Shown: positions 43,172-51,161, counted from the stretch's first letter. The stretch: 64,000 nucleotides of DNA from Hymenobacter terrenus (GCF_000972495.1 NZ_LATM01000004.1:1-64000), one strand, 5' to 3'. A program made the numbers and translations. The notes: generated by a model not told the origin, from the letters alone.

Positions 43172-43702
43172 TTACCTTTTCCAGGTAAGCCGTAAGTTTG
43201 TGGCTGGCTTCATTGTGCTCTTTATAGCCAGAGCACTCAAGCGACGCGCCCGAGTGAAGTTGGGAGCAAATGTTACTACAAGGTAGTTATCTAAATCGTG
43301 GGAAGGAGGAGGTGGCGGAAACGAGTCCTTTACCAGGAATGGCTTTGGCGGAACTGCAAAAACGTGACGGGCCAATTGGTAAATCGTATCTAATTGCACT
43401 CGGTTTAATACAATGCATAGTGTGTCTAATGGCACCCGAGCTTCTTCTGATACAGCTTTCTGAGGTGTTTTCGGCCGCTTGAAGTTGGAATACCAATAAA
43501 GCGCACCGCCGTCCCTTACCTTGTTCTTTTTCCACCACGGCACTTCGACCACAAACTCCACATCGGTCCCGTGCATGGGATTGGTATCGGCCACGCTCAA
43601 CGAAAAGTAGTAGCTTCCCTGGGGCAACGTTTGCGCAGTATCAGCCGGTGAGGTGCAACTGCTGACGCATGGCAGCAAGAATAGCAGAACTTGGTTTTTC
43701 AT
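43172..43702 (-). CDS. Lipoprotein of unknown function
   Basis: 176 residues. The short lipoprotein signal MKNQVLLFLLPCVSSC places the lipid on Cys16. The mature part is mixed beta with Pro-rich loops, such as FPPPPPSHDLDN. No family recognised. A weak -7-like TAGATTCG lies upstream. Likely anchored in the outer or inner membrane. Confidence 0.7.
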   Translation of the reverse strand: MKNQVLLFLLPCVSSCTSPADTAQTLPQGSYYFSLSVADTNPMHGTDVEFVVEVPWWKKNKVRDGGALYWYSNFKRPKTPQKAVSEEARVPLDTLCIVLNRVQLDTIYQLARHVFAVPPKPFLVKDSFPPPPPSHDLDNYLVVTFAPNFTRARRLSALAIKSTMKPATNLRLTWKR

Positions 43703-43750
43703 CGTGACACGAATCTAAACATTTCACTCTGGGATTGGGGAAGTCCCCAA

Positions 43751-43777
43751 CCACCCCCGGCGCGAAGGCGGCCGAGG
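43751..43777. repeat. REP-like element R7 (left arm worn)
   Basis: CCCCCGGCGCGAAGGCGGCCGAGG matches the right part of the repeat and its flank. The left arm AGCCGC is lost. It sits 16 nt past the toxin gene's stop. Confidence 0.5.
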
Positions 43778-43793
43778 AAGCGAAAGTTTCTGC

Positions 43794-44168
43794 TTACCGG
43801 TGCGTCACCAGCAGCGTGCGCGACAATTCCAGGTACGAGTGATGCGCGAACAGCTTTGTGAGCTGTGGTAAGAACTCCCGGAAAAGCGCCAATAAATCGT
43901 TCGTGCTGATGTTGCCCGTGGACACGAGCAGTAGCTTGTACGGCTGGCCGTGGAGTATGAAGCTGTTCACAAAGCCTGCGTCTTTGGTGATGACAACCCG
44001 CTTCTCCGCCATCGAGAGCTGCGTGATGCTACCGTCCTGCGTCTGGTTGGCAGCGGGCAGGTCGAGGGTGTGCAGGCAGTCGCAGCCGGTGTGAAAGGCC
44101 AGAAACTGGGCCAGCCGTCGGGGCAGCTGCGCATCGACCAGAAACCGCAGCGGCTCGGCGGTGCTCAC
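43794..44168 (-). CDS. DUF5615 PIN-like toxin
   Basis: 124 residues. RFLVDAQLPRRLAQFL at the N-terminus and RVVITKDAGFVNSFIL in the middle carry the Asp residues of the PIN-like/Mut7-C nuclease fold. The GTG start overlaps the TGA stop of the antitoxin gene by four bases (GTGA, 44165-44168), so the two are translationally coupled. It probably cleaves RNA when free. The target is unknown. Confidence 0.88.
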   Translation of the reverse strand: MSTAEPLRFLVDAQLPRRLAQFLAFHTGCDCLHTLDLPAANQTQDGSITQLSMAEKRVVITKDAGFVNSFILHGQPYKLLLVSTGNISTNDLLALFREFLPQLTKLFAHHSYLELSRTLLVTHR

Positions 44169-44410
44169 GAAGCCAGCCGGAAGATGGACCGCACTTGCAG
44201 CATGTCGGCCGCGTAGGCCTGGCAGGCGCGCAGGTCCTCGGCCTCCAAATCGGGGTAGTCAGCCAGGATTTCGGCCTCCGTCATGCCGGACGCCAGGTAT
44301 TCGAGCACGTTCTGCACCGGGTAGCGCAGGCCGCGCACGGTGGGCTGCCCGTGGCAGATGTTGGGGTCAAGGGTGATGCGCGGATGCGCCGCTGAAGCCA
44401 CAGTTTCCAT
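44165..44410 (-). CDS. DUF433 antitoxin of the DUF5615 module, copy 1
   Basis: 81 residues: RITLDPNICHGQPTVRGLRYPVQNVLEYLASGMTEAEILADYPDLEAEDLRACQAYAADML. A typical DUF433 fold. It overlaps the toxin gene by four bases and should neutralise it and repress the operon. ATG 44410 was chosen. Upstream frame residues are only the antisense of intergenic sequence. A second copy lies at 46116-46361 with very similar DNA. TATCTTAGCC precedes the ATG by 2 nt. Confidence 0.9.
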   Translation of the reverse strand: METVASAAHPRITLDPNICHGQPTVRGLRYPVQNVLEYLASGMTEAEILADYPDLEAEDLRACQAYAADMLQVRSIFRLAS

Positions 44411-44437
44411 GTGGCTAAGATACGAAAGGGCCGGTCC

Positions 44438-44542
44438 CACCCGCCCCCGGCGCCGCAGCGACTGGGGAAACTTATAGTTTCTTGTAATTCCGCGTGGGTT
44501 TCCCAAAAACAAACCAGCCGCCCCCGAAACGGAAGCGGCTGG
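44438..44542. repeat. BIME-like doublet: REP R8 and R9
   Basis: R8 (44438-44466, worn) and R9 (CCAGCCGC 44514-44521, GCGGCTGG 44535-44542) flank a spacer with a small hairpin GAAAC-TTATA-GTTTC and ATTCCGCGTGGG. The same design recurs at 46990-47097. R9 lies just past the stop of the 44580 gene. Confidence 0.7.
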
Positions 44543-44579
44543 GGAACCAGTTGGGGCATGAGCAGGCCGGAGCCGGGGC

Positions 44580-45278
44580 CTAGTAGCCTTCCTTCTGGAA
44601 GCCGAACTCACGCAACACGTTCTTGTACGTGTCGGGGTAGTGGGCTTTGATGAGGCTGATGAGGGCCTTGAGCACCTTGCGCACGGGCTTTTCCTGCACG
44701 TTTTTCTCGCCGGTTTCGCCGGCGGCGGTGCTTTCGGTTTTGGCGCGCTGGCCGACCAGGGTCTTGTATTCGGCGGCAATGGGCGTCCAGAAGGCCTTGC
44801 CGTACTTGCGCTCGTCGTAGCCGTGGGCGTGGACGGCGGCCACCAGCTTGGCCAGGGCTTTAGCCCGGGCGGGGCGGGCACCGGGCAGGCGTTGGTTTTT
44901 GCCCTCGGCCTTGATGCCGAACTCGGCGTAGTAGGCTTCGTCGGCCTCGTCGTCGTGGTCTTCGGCCAAGTAGCCTTTCACGAAGGTCAGGGCTTTGTCA
45001 ATCTGGGCGTCGAGGGTGCGCAGGCGCTGGACTTGGGGGCCGCGGTCGTCGCGGGCCGCGTCGGCGGTGTCGAGGCTGTCAAAATAGGCCTGCGCCTGGG
45101 CCAGAAACGCGGCTTTGGTTTTCCAAAGCAGGTCGCCCACCTCAGAGGTTTGCCAGAAGTTGGCCGCGCCCAGGGCCAGGGTGGCCAGTTCCAGCTGGCC
45201 GAAGGGCAGGTTGGGGGTGTAGGTGGGCTCGTTGCCGGAGGAGTCGGGTGCCGGCGCACCGGTAGATTCAGGGGTCAT
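44580..45278 (-). CDS. Hypothetical helical protein
   Basis: 232 residues, mostly alpha-helical by composition, no signal peptide. It has acidic stretches (AEDHDDEADEAYY) and a basic C-terminal part (KPVRKVLKALISLIKAHYPDTYKNVLREFGFQKEGY). No family recognised. The start is uncertain: ATG 45278 was chosen; ATG 45311 or 45332 would add 11-18 residues. Directly upstream lies a tandem GC-rich repeat array. Confidence 0.6.
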   Translation of the reverse strand: MTPESTGAPAPDSSGNEPTYTPNLPFGQLELATLALGAANFWQTSEVGDLLWKTKAAFLAQAQAYFDSLDTADAARDDRGPQVQRLRTLDAQIDKALTFVKGYLAEDHDDEADEAYYAEFGIKAEGKNQRLPGARPARAKALAKLVAAVHAHGYDERKYGKAFWTPIAAEYKTLVGQRAKTESTAAGETGEKNVQEKPVRKVLKALISLIKAHYPDTYKNVLREFGFQKEGY

Positions 45279-45371
45279 AAGCAATTTGGTATTAAATGAA
45301 TAATGTGCCATAAGGTAGCCGTTATTCTTCATATTCCTACCTGTCTTTTGCCCCAGACCGCAACTTAGGTT

Positions 45372-45530
45372 CCGAGGAGGCTCTGGGGCCGCCCCAGAGT
45401 CCTCCTCCGATTGTAAATAAGGTCCTGGGCGGCCCCAGAACCCTCCTCCGATTCGAGGCCGGGCCTGGGGCCGCCCCAGCGCCTGCCCCGGAACCCAAGC
45501 AGGGCTCCGGGACGGCCCCACGGGCTCCAA
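45372..45530. repeat. Tandem GC-rich palindromic array
   Basis: Four degenerate units of about 40 nt, each with a core CTGGGGCCGCCCCAG or close variant, and CCTCCTCCGATT as a shared 3' flank in the first two. The units can fold into hairpins. They lie in the upstream region of the 44580-45278 gene. Confidence 0.7.
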
Positions 45531-45535
45531 AACAA

Positions 45536-45562
45536 CCCAGCCGCTCGCTTCTGGGGCGACTG
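45536..45562. repeat. REP-like element R10 (worn)
   Basis: CCCAGCCGCT is followed by a degenerate right arm GGCGACTG. It lies 13 nt past the stop of the gene at 45575. Confidence 0.45.
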
Positions 45563-45574
45563 CAAAAGCTTCAG

Positions 45575-45925
45575 TTACTTACCATGAATAACCTCTAAGA
45601 TGCGGCCGTCTCGCTTGCTTATTTCTATGTAAGCCACACCGCCATCCCGGCCTTCACGCAAGGAGCCTTCCACCACCCACACGCCTTTGCCAATTAGTCG
45701 CGCCGTGTAGGGCTTTTCGGTCAATACTTTTTTGCCATAGATGGGTAACCAAACCGCTTCGGCTATCCTAATGGCGGTAGCTGCGTCAGGCACGAACCCG
45801 CCAGCAGGTATGAAACTCGGTGATGCACTTGGCTCTTGCAGCTTGGCCTTAGGGGTTTGGGCATTGGTGCTGCTTGCTGCTAATAGCACCGCCGTAACGA
45901 GGGAAAGAAAAACGTGCTGCTTCAT
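45575..45925 (-). CDS. NTF2-fold immunity-like secreted protein
   Basis: 116 residues. Signal peptide MKQHVFLSLVTAVLLAASSTNAQ, then FVPDAATAIRIAEAVWLPIYGKKVLTEKPYTARLIGKGVWVVEGSL and GGVAYIEISKRDGRILEV. This is the pattern of the NTF2-fold immunity (YbbC/YhhH-like) family. No polymorphic-toxin gene is next to it, so it may be an orphan immunity gene. ATG 45925 starts the signal peptide. Confidence 0.7.
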   Translation of the reverse strand: MKQHVFLSLVTAVLLAASSTNAQTPKAKLQEPSASPSFIPAGGFVPDAATAIRIAEAVWLPIYGKKVLTEKPYTARLIGKGVWVVEGSLREGRDGGVAYIEISKRDGRILEVIHGK

Positions 45926-45945
45926 CTCGCAAACTACCCTCAAAA

Positions 45946-45974
45946 CCAGCCGCGCCCGGGGCGAAGGCGGCTGG
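45946..45974. repeat. REP-like palindrome R11
   Basis: CCAGCCGC and GCGGCTGG arms around a 13-nt spacer. It lies immediately beside the point where the truncated toxin copy loses homology. Confidence 0.75.
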
Positions 45975-45985
45975 TGAACCTAGCT

Positions 45986-46119
45986 TCCTGCGTCTGGTTG
46001 GCGGCCGGTAGGTCGAGGGTGTGCAGGCAGTCGCCGCCGATGTGAAAGGCCAGGAAATCGGCCAGCCGTCGGGGCAGCTGCGCATCGACCAGAAACCGCA
46101 GCGGATCGGCTGGGCTCAC
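45986..46119 (-). pseudogene. Truncated DUF5615 toxin, copy 2
   Basis: A GTG at 46119 overlaps the stop of antitoxin copy 2, as in copy 1. The first 45 or so codons (DPLRFLVDAQLPRRLADFLAFH, LDLPAANQTQ) match the intact toxin at 43794-44168. After that, homology stops 12 nt from R11. The frame continues into the REP for a few codons and ends. The catalytic middle is missing, so the toxin is inactive. Confidence 0.88.
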
Positions 46120-46361
46120 GGCGCCAGCCGGAAGATGGACCGCACTTGCAGCATATCGGCCGCGTAGGCCTGGCAGGCGCGCAGGTCCTCGGCCTCCAAA
46201 TCGGGGTAGTCGGCCAGGATTTCGGCCTCCGTCATGCCGGACGCCAGGTATTCGAGCACGTTTTGCACCGGGTAGCGCAGGCCGCGCACCGTGGGCTGCC
46301 CGTGGCAGATATTCGGGTCGAGGGTGATGCGCGGATGCGCGGCTGAAGCAACAGTTTCCAT
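46116..46361 (-). CDS. DUF433 antitoxin, copy 2
   Basis: 81 residues, differing from copy 1 (44165-44410) at the last residue only (RLAP against RLAS), with close to identical DNA including the upstream TATCTTAGCC. The paired toxin is truncated. Retention of the antitoxin suggests it may act in trans on the intact toxin or be left over from a recent duplication. Confidence 0.9.
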   Translation of the reverse strand: METVASAAHPRITLDPNICHGQPTVRGLRYPVQNVLEYLASGMTEAEILADYPDLEAEDLRACQAYAADMLQVRSIFRLAP

Positions 46362-46396
46362 GTGGCTAAGATAAGAAAGCGACGGGGCCGCCCCAC

Positions 46397-46428
46397 GCCC
46401 CCAACCGTCCCCGGCGCGAAGGCGGCTT
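46397..46428. repeat. REP-like element R12 (worn)
   Basis: CCAACCGTCCCCGGCGCGAAGGCGGCTTCG keeps the spacer and right arm but has lost symmetry. Same flank relation to antitoxin copy 2 as R8 to copy 1. Confidence 0.45.
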
Positions 46429-46521
46429 CGTGATACTACCCCAACAAAAAACCCGCCCTGGTGCGCGTGCGTCCGAAGAAGCAGAGGCGGGGCGGGTGTT
46501 GTTGAATCAGGATTTGACGTG

Positions 46522-46653
46522 TTAAGAAGCTCTTTTCAGCTCCGCGTTGGGCGGCAGCTTACCTATCTTTTTTAGGTAGGCAAATAGCTCTTTATCGGAA
46601 AGAGGGCCACTGATACGACCTGCCTCCCACTCCTCGGGCGTTTTCCCGTTCAT
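46522..46653 (-). CDS. Small 43-residue hypothetical protein
   Basis: MNGKTPEEWEAGRISGPLSD, then KELFAYLKKIGKLPPNAELKRAS. The ATG at 46653 is 7 nt below the stop of the gene at 46661, so they form a two-gene operon. No family recognised; the composition is typical of real small proteins. A frame start further upstream would overlap the previous gene. Confidence 0.5.
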   Translation of the reverse strand: MNGKTPEEWEAGRISGPLSDKELFAYLKKIGKLPPNAELKRAS

Positions 46654-46660
46654 CGATAGG

Positions 46661-46954
46661 TTAGTTGGCTTCTTCGAGGAACTGTTGGATGATGGCATTT
46701 CGAATGGCTCCATAGTCGGCAAGGTTTACGTCGTCGATGACGACTTTGTGGTCTACTAACGTGAGTTGTACGGCAATAAATTTCCGGTAGCCGGCCGTGT
46801 ACCCCACTCGTTCGAACTGGCTGGCTGCCCGAATATACGTCGAAGCCTTATCGGTTTGCAGCAGCAACTCGCGAATCTCCTCCATCTCGATGCGGACGCT
46901 GTGCATCCGGTTCAGGTTGAGCTTGCCAAAGTCGATTTCGTAGCCTTCGAACAT
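46661..46954 (-). CDS. Hypothetical 97-residue protein
   Basis: 97 residues. MFEGYEIDFGKLNLNRMHSVRIEMEEIRELLLQTD starts as a helical segment, then VQLTLVDHKVVIDDVNLADYGAIRNAIIQQFLEEAN. No recognised domain. The small gene 46522-46653 follows closely. A two-gene toxin-antitoxin or regulator pair is possible but unsupported by homology. Confidence 0.6.
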   Translation of the reverse strand: MFEGYEIDFGKLNLNRMHSVRIEMEEIRELLLQTDKASTYIRAASQFERVGYTAGYRKFIAVQLTLVDHKVVIDDVNLADYGAIRNAIIQQFLEEAN

Positions 46955-46989
46955 GGGGTAAAGCTATGCCGCTACTTGACTCACCGCCC

Positions 46990-47097
46990 CCAGCCGCCCC
47001 CGGCGCGCCAGCGGCTGAGAGAAGCTTAGAGTTTCTCGCCATTCCGCGTGAGCTTCCCCAAAACCACCCCAGCCGCTCCCGGGGCGGCAGCGGCTGG
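46990..47097. repeat. BIME-like doublet: REP R13 and R14
   Basis: R13 (CAGCCGC 46991-46997, GCGGCTG 47011-47017) and R14 (CCAGCCGCT 47069-47077, AGCGGCTGG 47089-47097) flank AGAAGCTTAGAGTTTCT and ATTCCGCGTGAGCTTCCCC. This is the same composite as at 44438-44542. It lies just downstream of the AlbA_2 gene. Confidence 0.78.
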
Positions 47098-47130
47098 CGA
47101 AGCTTAAGAAGCCAGTATTTACAAGAGGCG

Positions 47131-48531
47131 CTAGTCTTGGTCGAAAGCAGAAAACTTCCTTCCTCTTGTATAAGCTGTTGAAGAGGTTCTAGTACCGTCT
47201 ATTTTCTCAATCAATTCCCGGTCTGTAAGCCGTCGAAAAATTTCTTTAACAACGTAGTCCTCGTTGATATTGCAAATTTCTCTTGCCTTCTTGTTTTGTA
47301 TTGAATCATTTGTTTTCAAATAATTCATAATCACAACTTCCGGTGAAGCAAGTTGCTCATGTCGTAGCACTACTAATACGGAGTTTTCCTTGTTGTCAAT
47401 TAATGGCTCTTTCAAGCCAATTTTTTTCATAGCAGCAAAGGCTGTATTTAGGCCTTCGCCTACGTCCTTGTTAGGTGGGTCAGGGAATTTGTTAATAAGG
47501 CGTACGATGCTTGGATTCCTAGCAAATCTTTCATCCAAAATATTCTTTGGAGTAATGTGAGCAGGCAAGCGACCAGGACTTTCTACTTCAACTCGGTTGT
47601 CGTATATCCTGATGTGAATATCATCAGCTAAGCTATAGTCCCGGTGCAGTACAGCATTTGAGACTATCTCATGAATAGCTTCGGATGGGTAAACTACGTC
47701 TTCGAAAGCTTGCTCTCCTAGACGTTTCATCTCCTCAACAACCTTTGTAGTAGCTTCTACGCTGTTATGGATTTGTTCGTATATGCAACCTTCGATTGTT
47801 ATGGGTTGGAATGCTAGGCTTTCCCTTGTGCCAATATTTTTTGTTTTATAACGGTAGATTTTAATACCGCACCTTTTAGGAAGTACAGCTTGAGGTTCTT
47901 CAGCAAAAAGCAGTATTCCGGCGACTGTAGGGTAGTTGTTACGTATCAGAAGTTGCTTCCTTAGCCAGTTGAAAACATCTACTGTAGGAACAACATTTTG
48001 AATAAACTGCCCAACAACCTCTGACTCTGTTAGCAGCGCTATATCAACCTGCGTTGCTTCACTTTCGAATGAAGATAGGCCTTTGGTGTATTCCAGGCGT
48101 TTCTTCTCTTCGAATGTCACGAGACGCAGATTTTGTGCGCCACGTCGAATATAGATTTCTCCGTCCGAAGCACTTTTAATATCCGTGGTTTTTGAAACCT
48201 GGATATATAACACTAGGCCGTCTTCACCGCTACACTCCAAAAAAGTATACTGAAAATCCTTATCCAGCGGAAATAGCTTTTCAAATATTTGCAGATGGCC
48301 GTTCGCTGCCTCAACGTCCTTAAATCCCTGCCAAATACGGTCCTTCGCTTGGCCAACCTCTGCGATACCAATGTACAATTCGCCTCCATCACTATTAGCT
48401 AAAGATGCTATAGAGCGTGTAAGCTTCGCGGGGGCAATTTCAATTGCCTTGAGGTCATTATAATGGTCTTCCCTTACCGCAAGGATAATGTCTCTCTGTT
48501 GCTGAGAAATACCTTGTACATCAATGGGCAT
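47131..48531 (-). CDS. AlbA_2 / HATPase_c_4 protein (RecG-like, Schlafen AlbA)
   Basis: 466 residues. N-terminal AlbA_2 (Schlafen) domain (about 15-135; EDHYNDLKAIEIAPAKLTRSIASLANSDGGELYIGI and YIQVSKTTDIKSASDGEIYIRRGAQN). A central ATPase_c_4-like domain (about 270-385) has PSEAIHEIVSNAVLHRDYSLADDIHIRIYDNRVEVESPG and GEGLNTAFAAMKKIG. A winged-helix C-terminus ends the protein. Clearly more AT-rich than nrdA next to it. Such proteins are DNA/RNA-binding and sometimes part of phage defence. No effector partner is visible here. Confidence 0.88.
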   Translation of the reverse strand: MPIDVQGISQQQRDIILAVREDHYNDLKAIEIAPAKLTRSIASLANSDGGELYIGIAEVGQAKDRIWQGFKDVEAANGHLQIFEKLFPLDKDFQYTFLECSGEDGLVLYIQVSKTTDIKSASDGEIYIRRGAQNLRLVTFEEKKRLEYTKGLSSFESEATQVDIALLTESEVVGQFIQNVVPTVDVFNWLRKQLLIRNNYPTVAGILLFAEEPQAVLPKRCGIKIYRYKTKNIGTRESLAFQPITIEGCIYEQIHNSVEATTKVVEEMKRLGEQAFEDVVYPSEAIHEIVSNAVLHRDYSLADDIHIRIYDNRVEVESPGRLPAHITPKNILDERFARNPSIVRLINKFPDPPNKDVGEGLNTAFAAMKKIGLKEPLIDNKENSVLVVLRHEQLASPEVVIMNYLKTNDSIQNKKAREICNINEDYVVKEIFRRLTDRELIEKIDGTRTSSTAYTRGRKFSAFDQD

Positions 48532-48547
48532 GGCTTATAGCTATAAA

Positions 48548-48570
48548 GAAGGGGGCTATTAACCCCCTTC
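48548..48570 (-). terminator. Terminator of nrdA
   Basis: GAAGGGGG (48548-48555) pairs perfectly with CCCCCTTC (48563-48570) around a 7-nt loop. T-rich sequence follows on the minus strand. It also sits just before the AlbA_2 gene's start. Confidence 0.75.
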
Positions 48571-48593
48571 TGTGACAGAAACAAAATTCAACC

Positions 48594-50975
48594 CTACGAC
48601 CCGCAGGCCTCGCAGGCGTCCGGGTTATCCAGGGAGCAGGCCATGTCGGACTGGTTTTGCTCCACCAGGGCCAGGGGCTCCAGGGTTTCGGCGGCTTGCT
48701 TTTCCACCGTGAACTTGATGGCGTCGGCGGCGGCTTTGGTGCGCAGGTAGTACATGCCGGTTTTCAGCCCGCGCTTCCAGGCGTGGAAGTGCATGCTGGT
48801 GAGCTTGCCGAAGTTCACGTTTTGCACGTGCAGGTTCAGGCTCTGGCTCTGGCAGATGTAGGCGCCGCGGTCGGCGGCCTGGTCGATGATGCGGCGCTGC
48901 GAAATCTCCCACACCGTCTTGTACAGGTCCTTGATGTGCTGCGGAATGCGCTGGATGTTCTGCACCGAGCCGTTGGCCGCGATGATTTCCTGCTTCATCG
49001 CGTCGTTCCACAGGCCCAGGGCCACCAGGTCCTTCAGCAGGTGCTTGTTCACCACCATAAACTCGCCGCTGAGCACGCGCCGCACGTAAATGTTGCTCGT
49101 GTAGGGCTCAAACGACTCGTTGTTGCCCAGAATCTGGGCGGTGCTGGCCGTGGGCATCGGCGCCACCAGCAGCGAGTTGCGGGCCCCGTGCTTCACCACC
49201 TCGGCGCGCAGGCTTTCCCAGTCCCAGCGGCCCGAGTCGGGCGTCACGCCCCAGAGGTCGAACTGGAACTTGCCCTGGCTCAGGGGCGAGCCGGGGAAGG
49301 TTTCGTAGTGCCCGTCCTTGATGGCGAGGTCCTTCGAGGCCGTCATGGCCGCGAAGTAGATGGTTTCGAAAATGTCCTTGTTCAGGCCCGACGCCTCGTC
49401 GCTCTCGAAGGGCATGCGCAGGGCAATGAACGTATCGGCCAGGCCCTGCACGCCCAGCCCGATGGGCCGGTGGCGGAAGTTCGACTTCTGCGTTTCGGGC
49501 ACCGGGTAGTAGTTCACGTCAATCACCTTGTTCAGGTTCAGCGTGGCCTGGTAGGTCACCTCGTACAGCTTCTGGTGGTCGAAGGTGGTGTTGCCGGCCG
49601 CATCGGTCACCAGGTAGCGGGGCAGCGCCAGCGAAGCCAGGTTGCACACCGCAATTTCGTCGGCGTCGGTGTACTCAATAATCTCGGTGCACAGGTTCGA
49701 GCTCTTAATCGTGCCCAGGTTTTGCTGGTTGCTCTTGCCGTTGGCCGCGTCCTTAAACAGCATGTAGGGCGTGCCCGTCTCCGTCTGGCTTTCCAGGATG
49801 GCAAACCACAGCTCCTGCGCCTTGATGGTGCGGCGGCCGCGGCCTTCCTTCTCATATTTGGTGTAGAGCTTTTCGAACTCCGGGCCCCAGGAATTCTCCA
49901 GGCCGGGGCACTCGTGGGGGCACATCAGGGTCCAGTCGCCGTTTTCCTCCACGCGCTTCATGAACAAGTCGGGCGTCCACAGCGCGTAGAACAAGTCGCG
50001 GGCGCGCATTTCCTCCTTGCCGTGGTTCTTTTTCAGGTCGAGGAACTCGAACACGTCGGCGTGCCAGGGCTCCAGGTAAATGGCGAAGGCACCTTTGCGC
50101 TTGCCGCCGCCCTGGTCCACGTAGCGGGCCGTGTCGTTGAACACCTTCAGCATGGGCACCAGCCCGTTGGAGTTGCCGTTCGTGCCTTTGATATAGGAGC
50201 CCGTGGCCCGCACGTTACTCACCGAAAGCCCAATGCCACCGGCGCTCTGCGAAATCAGCGCGCAGTTCTTCAACGTGTCGTAAATGCCGTCGATGGAGTC
50301 GTCCTTCATCGTGAGCAGGAAGCAGCTCGACATCTGCGGCTTGGGCGTGCCGGCGTTGAAGAGCGTGGGCGTAGCGTGGGTAAACCAGCGCTCCGACATC
50401 ATGTTGTAGGTCTTGATAACCGAGTCGATGTCGTCCTTGTGGATGCCCACCGACACGCGCATCAGCATGTGCTGGGGCCGCTCCACCACCTTGCCGTCGA
50501 GGCGCAGCAGGTAGCTCCGCTCCAGCGTCTTGAAGCCGAAGAAGTCGTAGTTGTAGTCCCGGTCGTAGATAATGGCCGAGTCCAGCGTGGCGGCGTTCTT
50601 GTGGATAACTTCCCACACATCCTTGGCCAGCAGCGAGGCATTGTCGCCGTTCTTGGGGTCTTCGTAGGTATAGAGCCGCTTCATGGTGCTCGAAAACGAC
50701 TTCGAGGTCACCTTGTGGAGGTTGCTCACCGCAATGCGGGCCGCTAGGATGGCGTAGTCCGGGTGCTTGGTGGTGAGCGAGGCGGCCGTTTCGGCGGCGA
50801 GGTTGTCGAGCTCCACGGTGGTCACGCCGTCGTAGATGCCATCAATGACTTTCTTGGCTACTTCAATCGGCGACACGAAATCCATGTGCAGGCCGTAGCA
50901 AAGTTTCTCAATCCGCGCCGTGACCTTGTCAAACTTCACAGATTCGCGACGCCCGTCGCGTTTAATTACTAGCAT
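48594..50975 (-). CDS. nrdA: Class Ia ribonucleotide reductase, alpha subunit
   Basis: 793 residues. N-terminal ATP-cone (about 1-90; [25 protein letters not shown]), the allosteric activity site. The barrel carries [13 protein letters not shown] (redox Cys), SSNLCTEI (the radical Cys, with Asn and Glu), [10 protein letters not shown] (second redox Cys) and [19 protein letters not shown]. The C-terminus DACEACGS holds the thioredoxin-accepting Cys pair. It reduces NDPs to dNDPs with NrdB, which lies about 8.5 kb away (59459-60418). A DnaA-box-like TTTTCCACA is about 190 nt upstream. A 3' fragment has been copied to 42006-42128. Confidence 0.97.
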   Translation of the reverse strand: MLVIKRDGRRESVKFDKVTARIEKLCYGLHMDFVSPIEVAKKVIDGIYDGVTTVELDNLAAETAASLTTKHPDYAILAARIAVSNLHKVTSKSFSSTMKRLYTYEDPKNGDNASLLAKDVWEVIHKNAATLDSAIIYDRDYNYDFFGFKTLERSYLLRLDGKVVERPQHMLMRVSVGIHKDDIDSVIKTYNMMSERWFTHATPTLFNAGTPKPQMSSCFLLTMKDDSIDGIYDTLKNCALISQSAGGIGLSVSNVRATGSYIKGTNGNSNGLVPMLKVFNDTARYVDQGGGKRKGAFAIYLEPWHADVFEFLDLKKNHGKEEMRARDLFYALWTPDLFMKRVEENGDWTLMCPHECPGLENSWGPEFEKLYTKYEKEGRGRRTIKAQELWFAILESQTETGTPYMLFKDAANGKSNQQNLGTIKSSNLCTEIIEYTDADEIAVCNLASLALPRYLVTDAAGNTTFDHQKLYEVTYQATLNLNKVIDVNYYPVPETQKSNFRHRPIGLGVQGLADTFIALRMPFESDEASGLNKDIFETIYFAAMTASKDLAIKDGHYETFPGSPLSQGKFQFDLWGVTPDSGRWDWESLRAEVVKHGARNSLLVAPMPTASTAQILGNNESFEPYTSNIYVRRVLSGEFMVVNKHLLKDLVALGLWNDAMKQEIIAANGSVQNIQRIPQHIKDLYKTVWEISQRRIIDQAADRGAYICQSQSLNLHVQNVNFGKLTSMHFHAWKRGLKTGMYYLRTKAAADAIKFTVEKQAAETLEPLALVEQNQSDMACSLDNPDACEACGS

Positions 50976-51161
50976 ACCAGTAGTGTTTTGGTGTGATTTT
51001 TTTCGTATAAAAAGCAGCCAGCAAGGGCAGGCCCCGGCCGCAAGTCGTTAATTCAGTTGTGAGAGGGTAGAGAGGGCGGCGGCAGAGTGTGGACCTGCGG
51101 GGCTATTCAACCATGGAAATTACCGCTTGTGTTTTGGGAGGACAAGCAAAAGTTCCAGAAG

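Noticed and set aside
44411..44881. A long N-terminal extension of the DUF433 antitoxin frame
   Set aside because: The extension runs antiparallel through REPs and into the 3' end of the next gene, while the second copy of the antitoxin starts cleanly at the internal ATG.
37252..47097. The REP cluster as a CRISPR array
   Set aside because: Copies are scattered at uneven distances between genes, are palindromic themselves, and no cas genes are present.
48657..50747. A 696-codon plus-strand open frame opposite nrdA
   Set aside because: It is the antisense of a well-conserved essential gene. High GC leaves long open antisense frames, and no promoter or protein family supports it.
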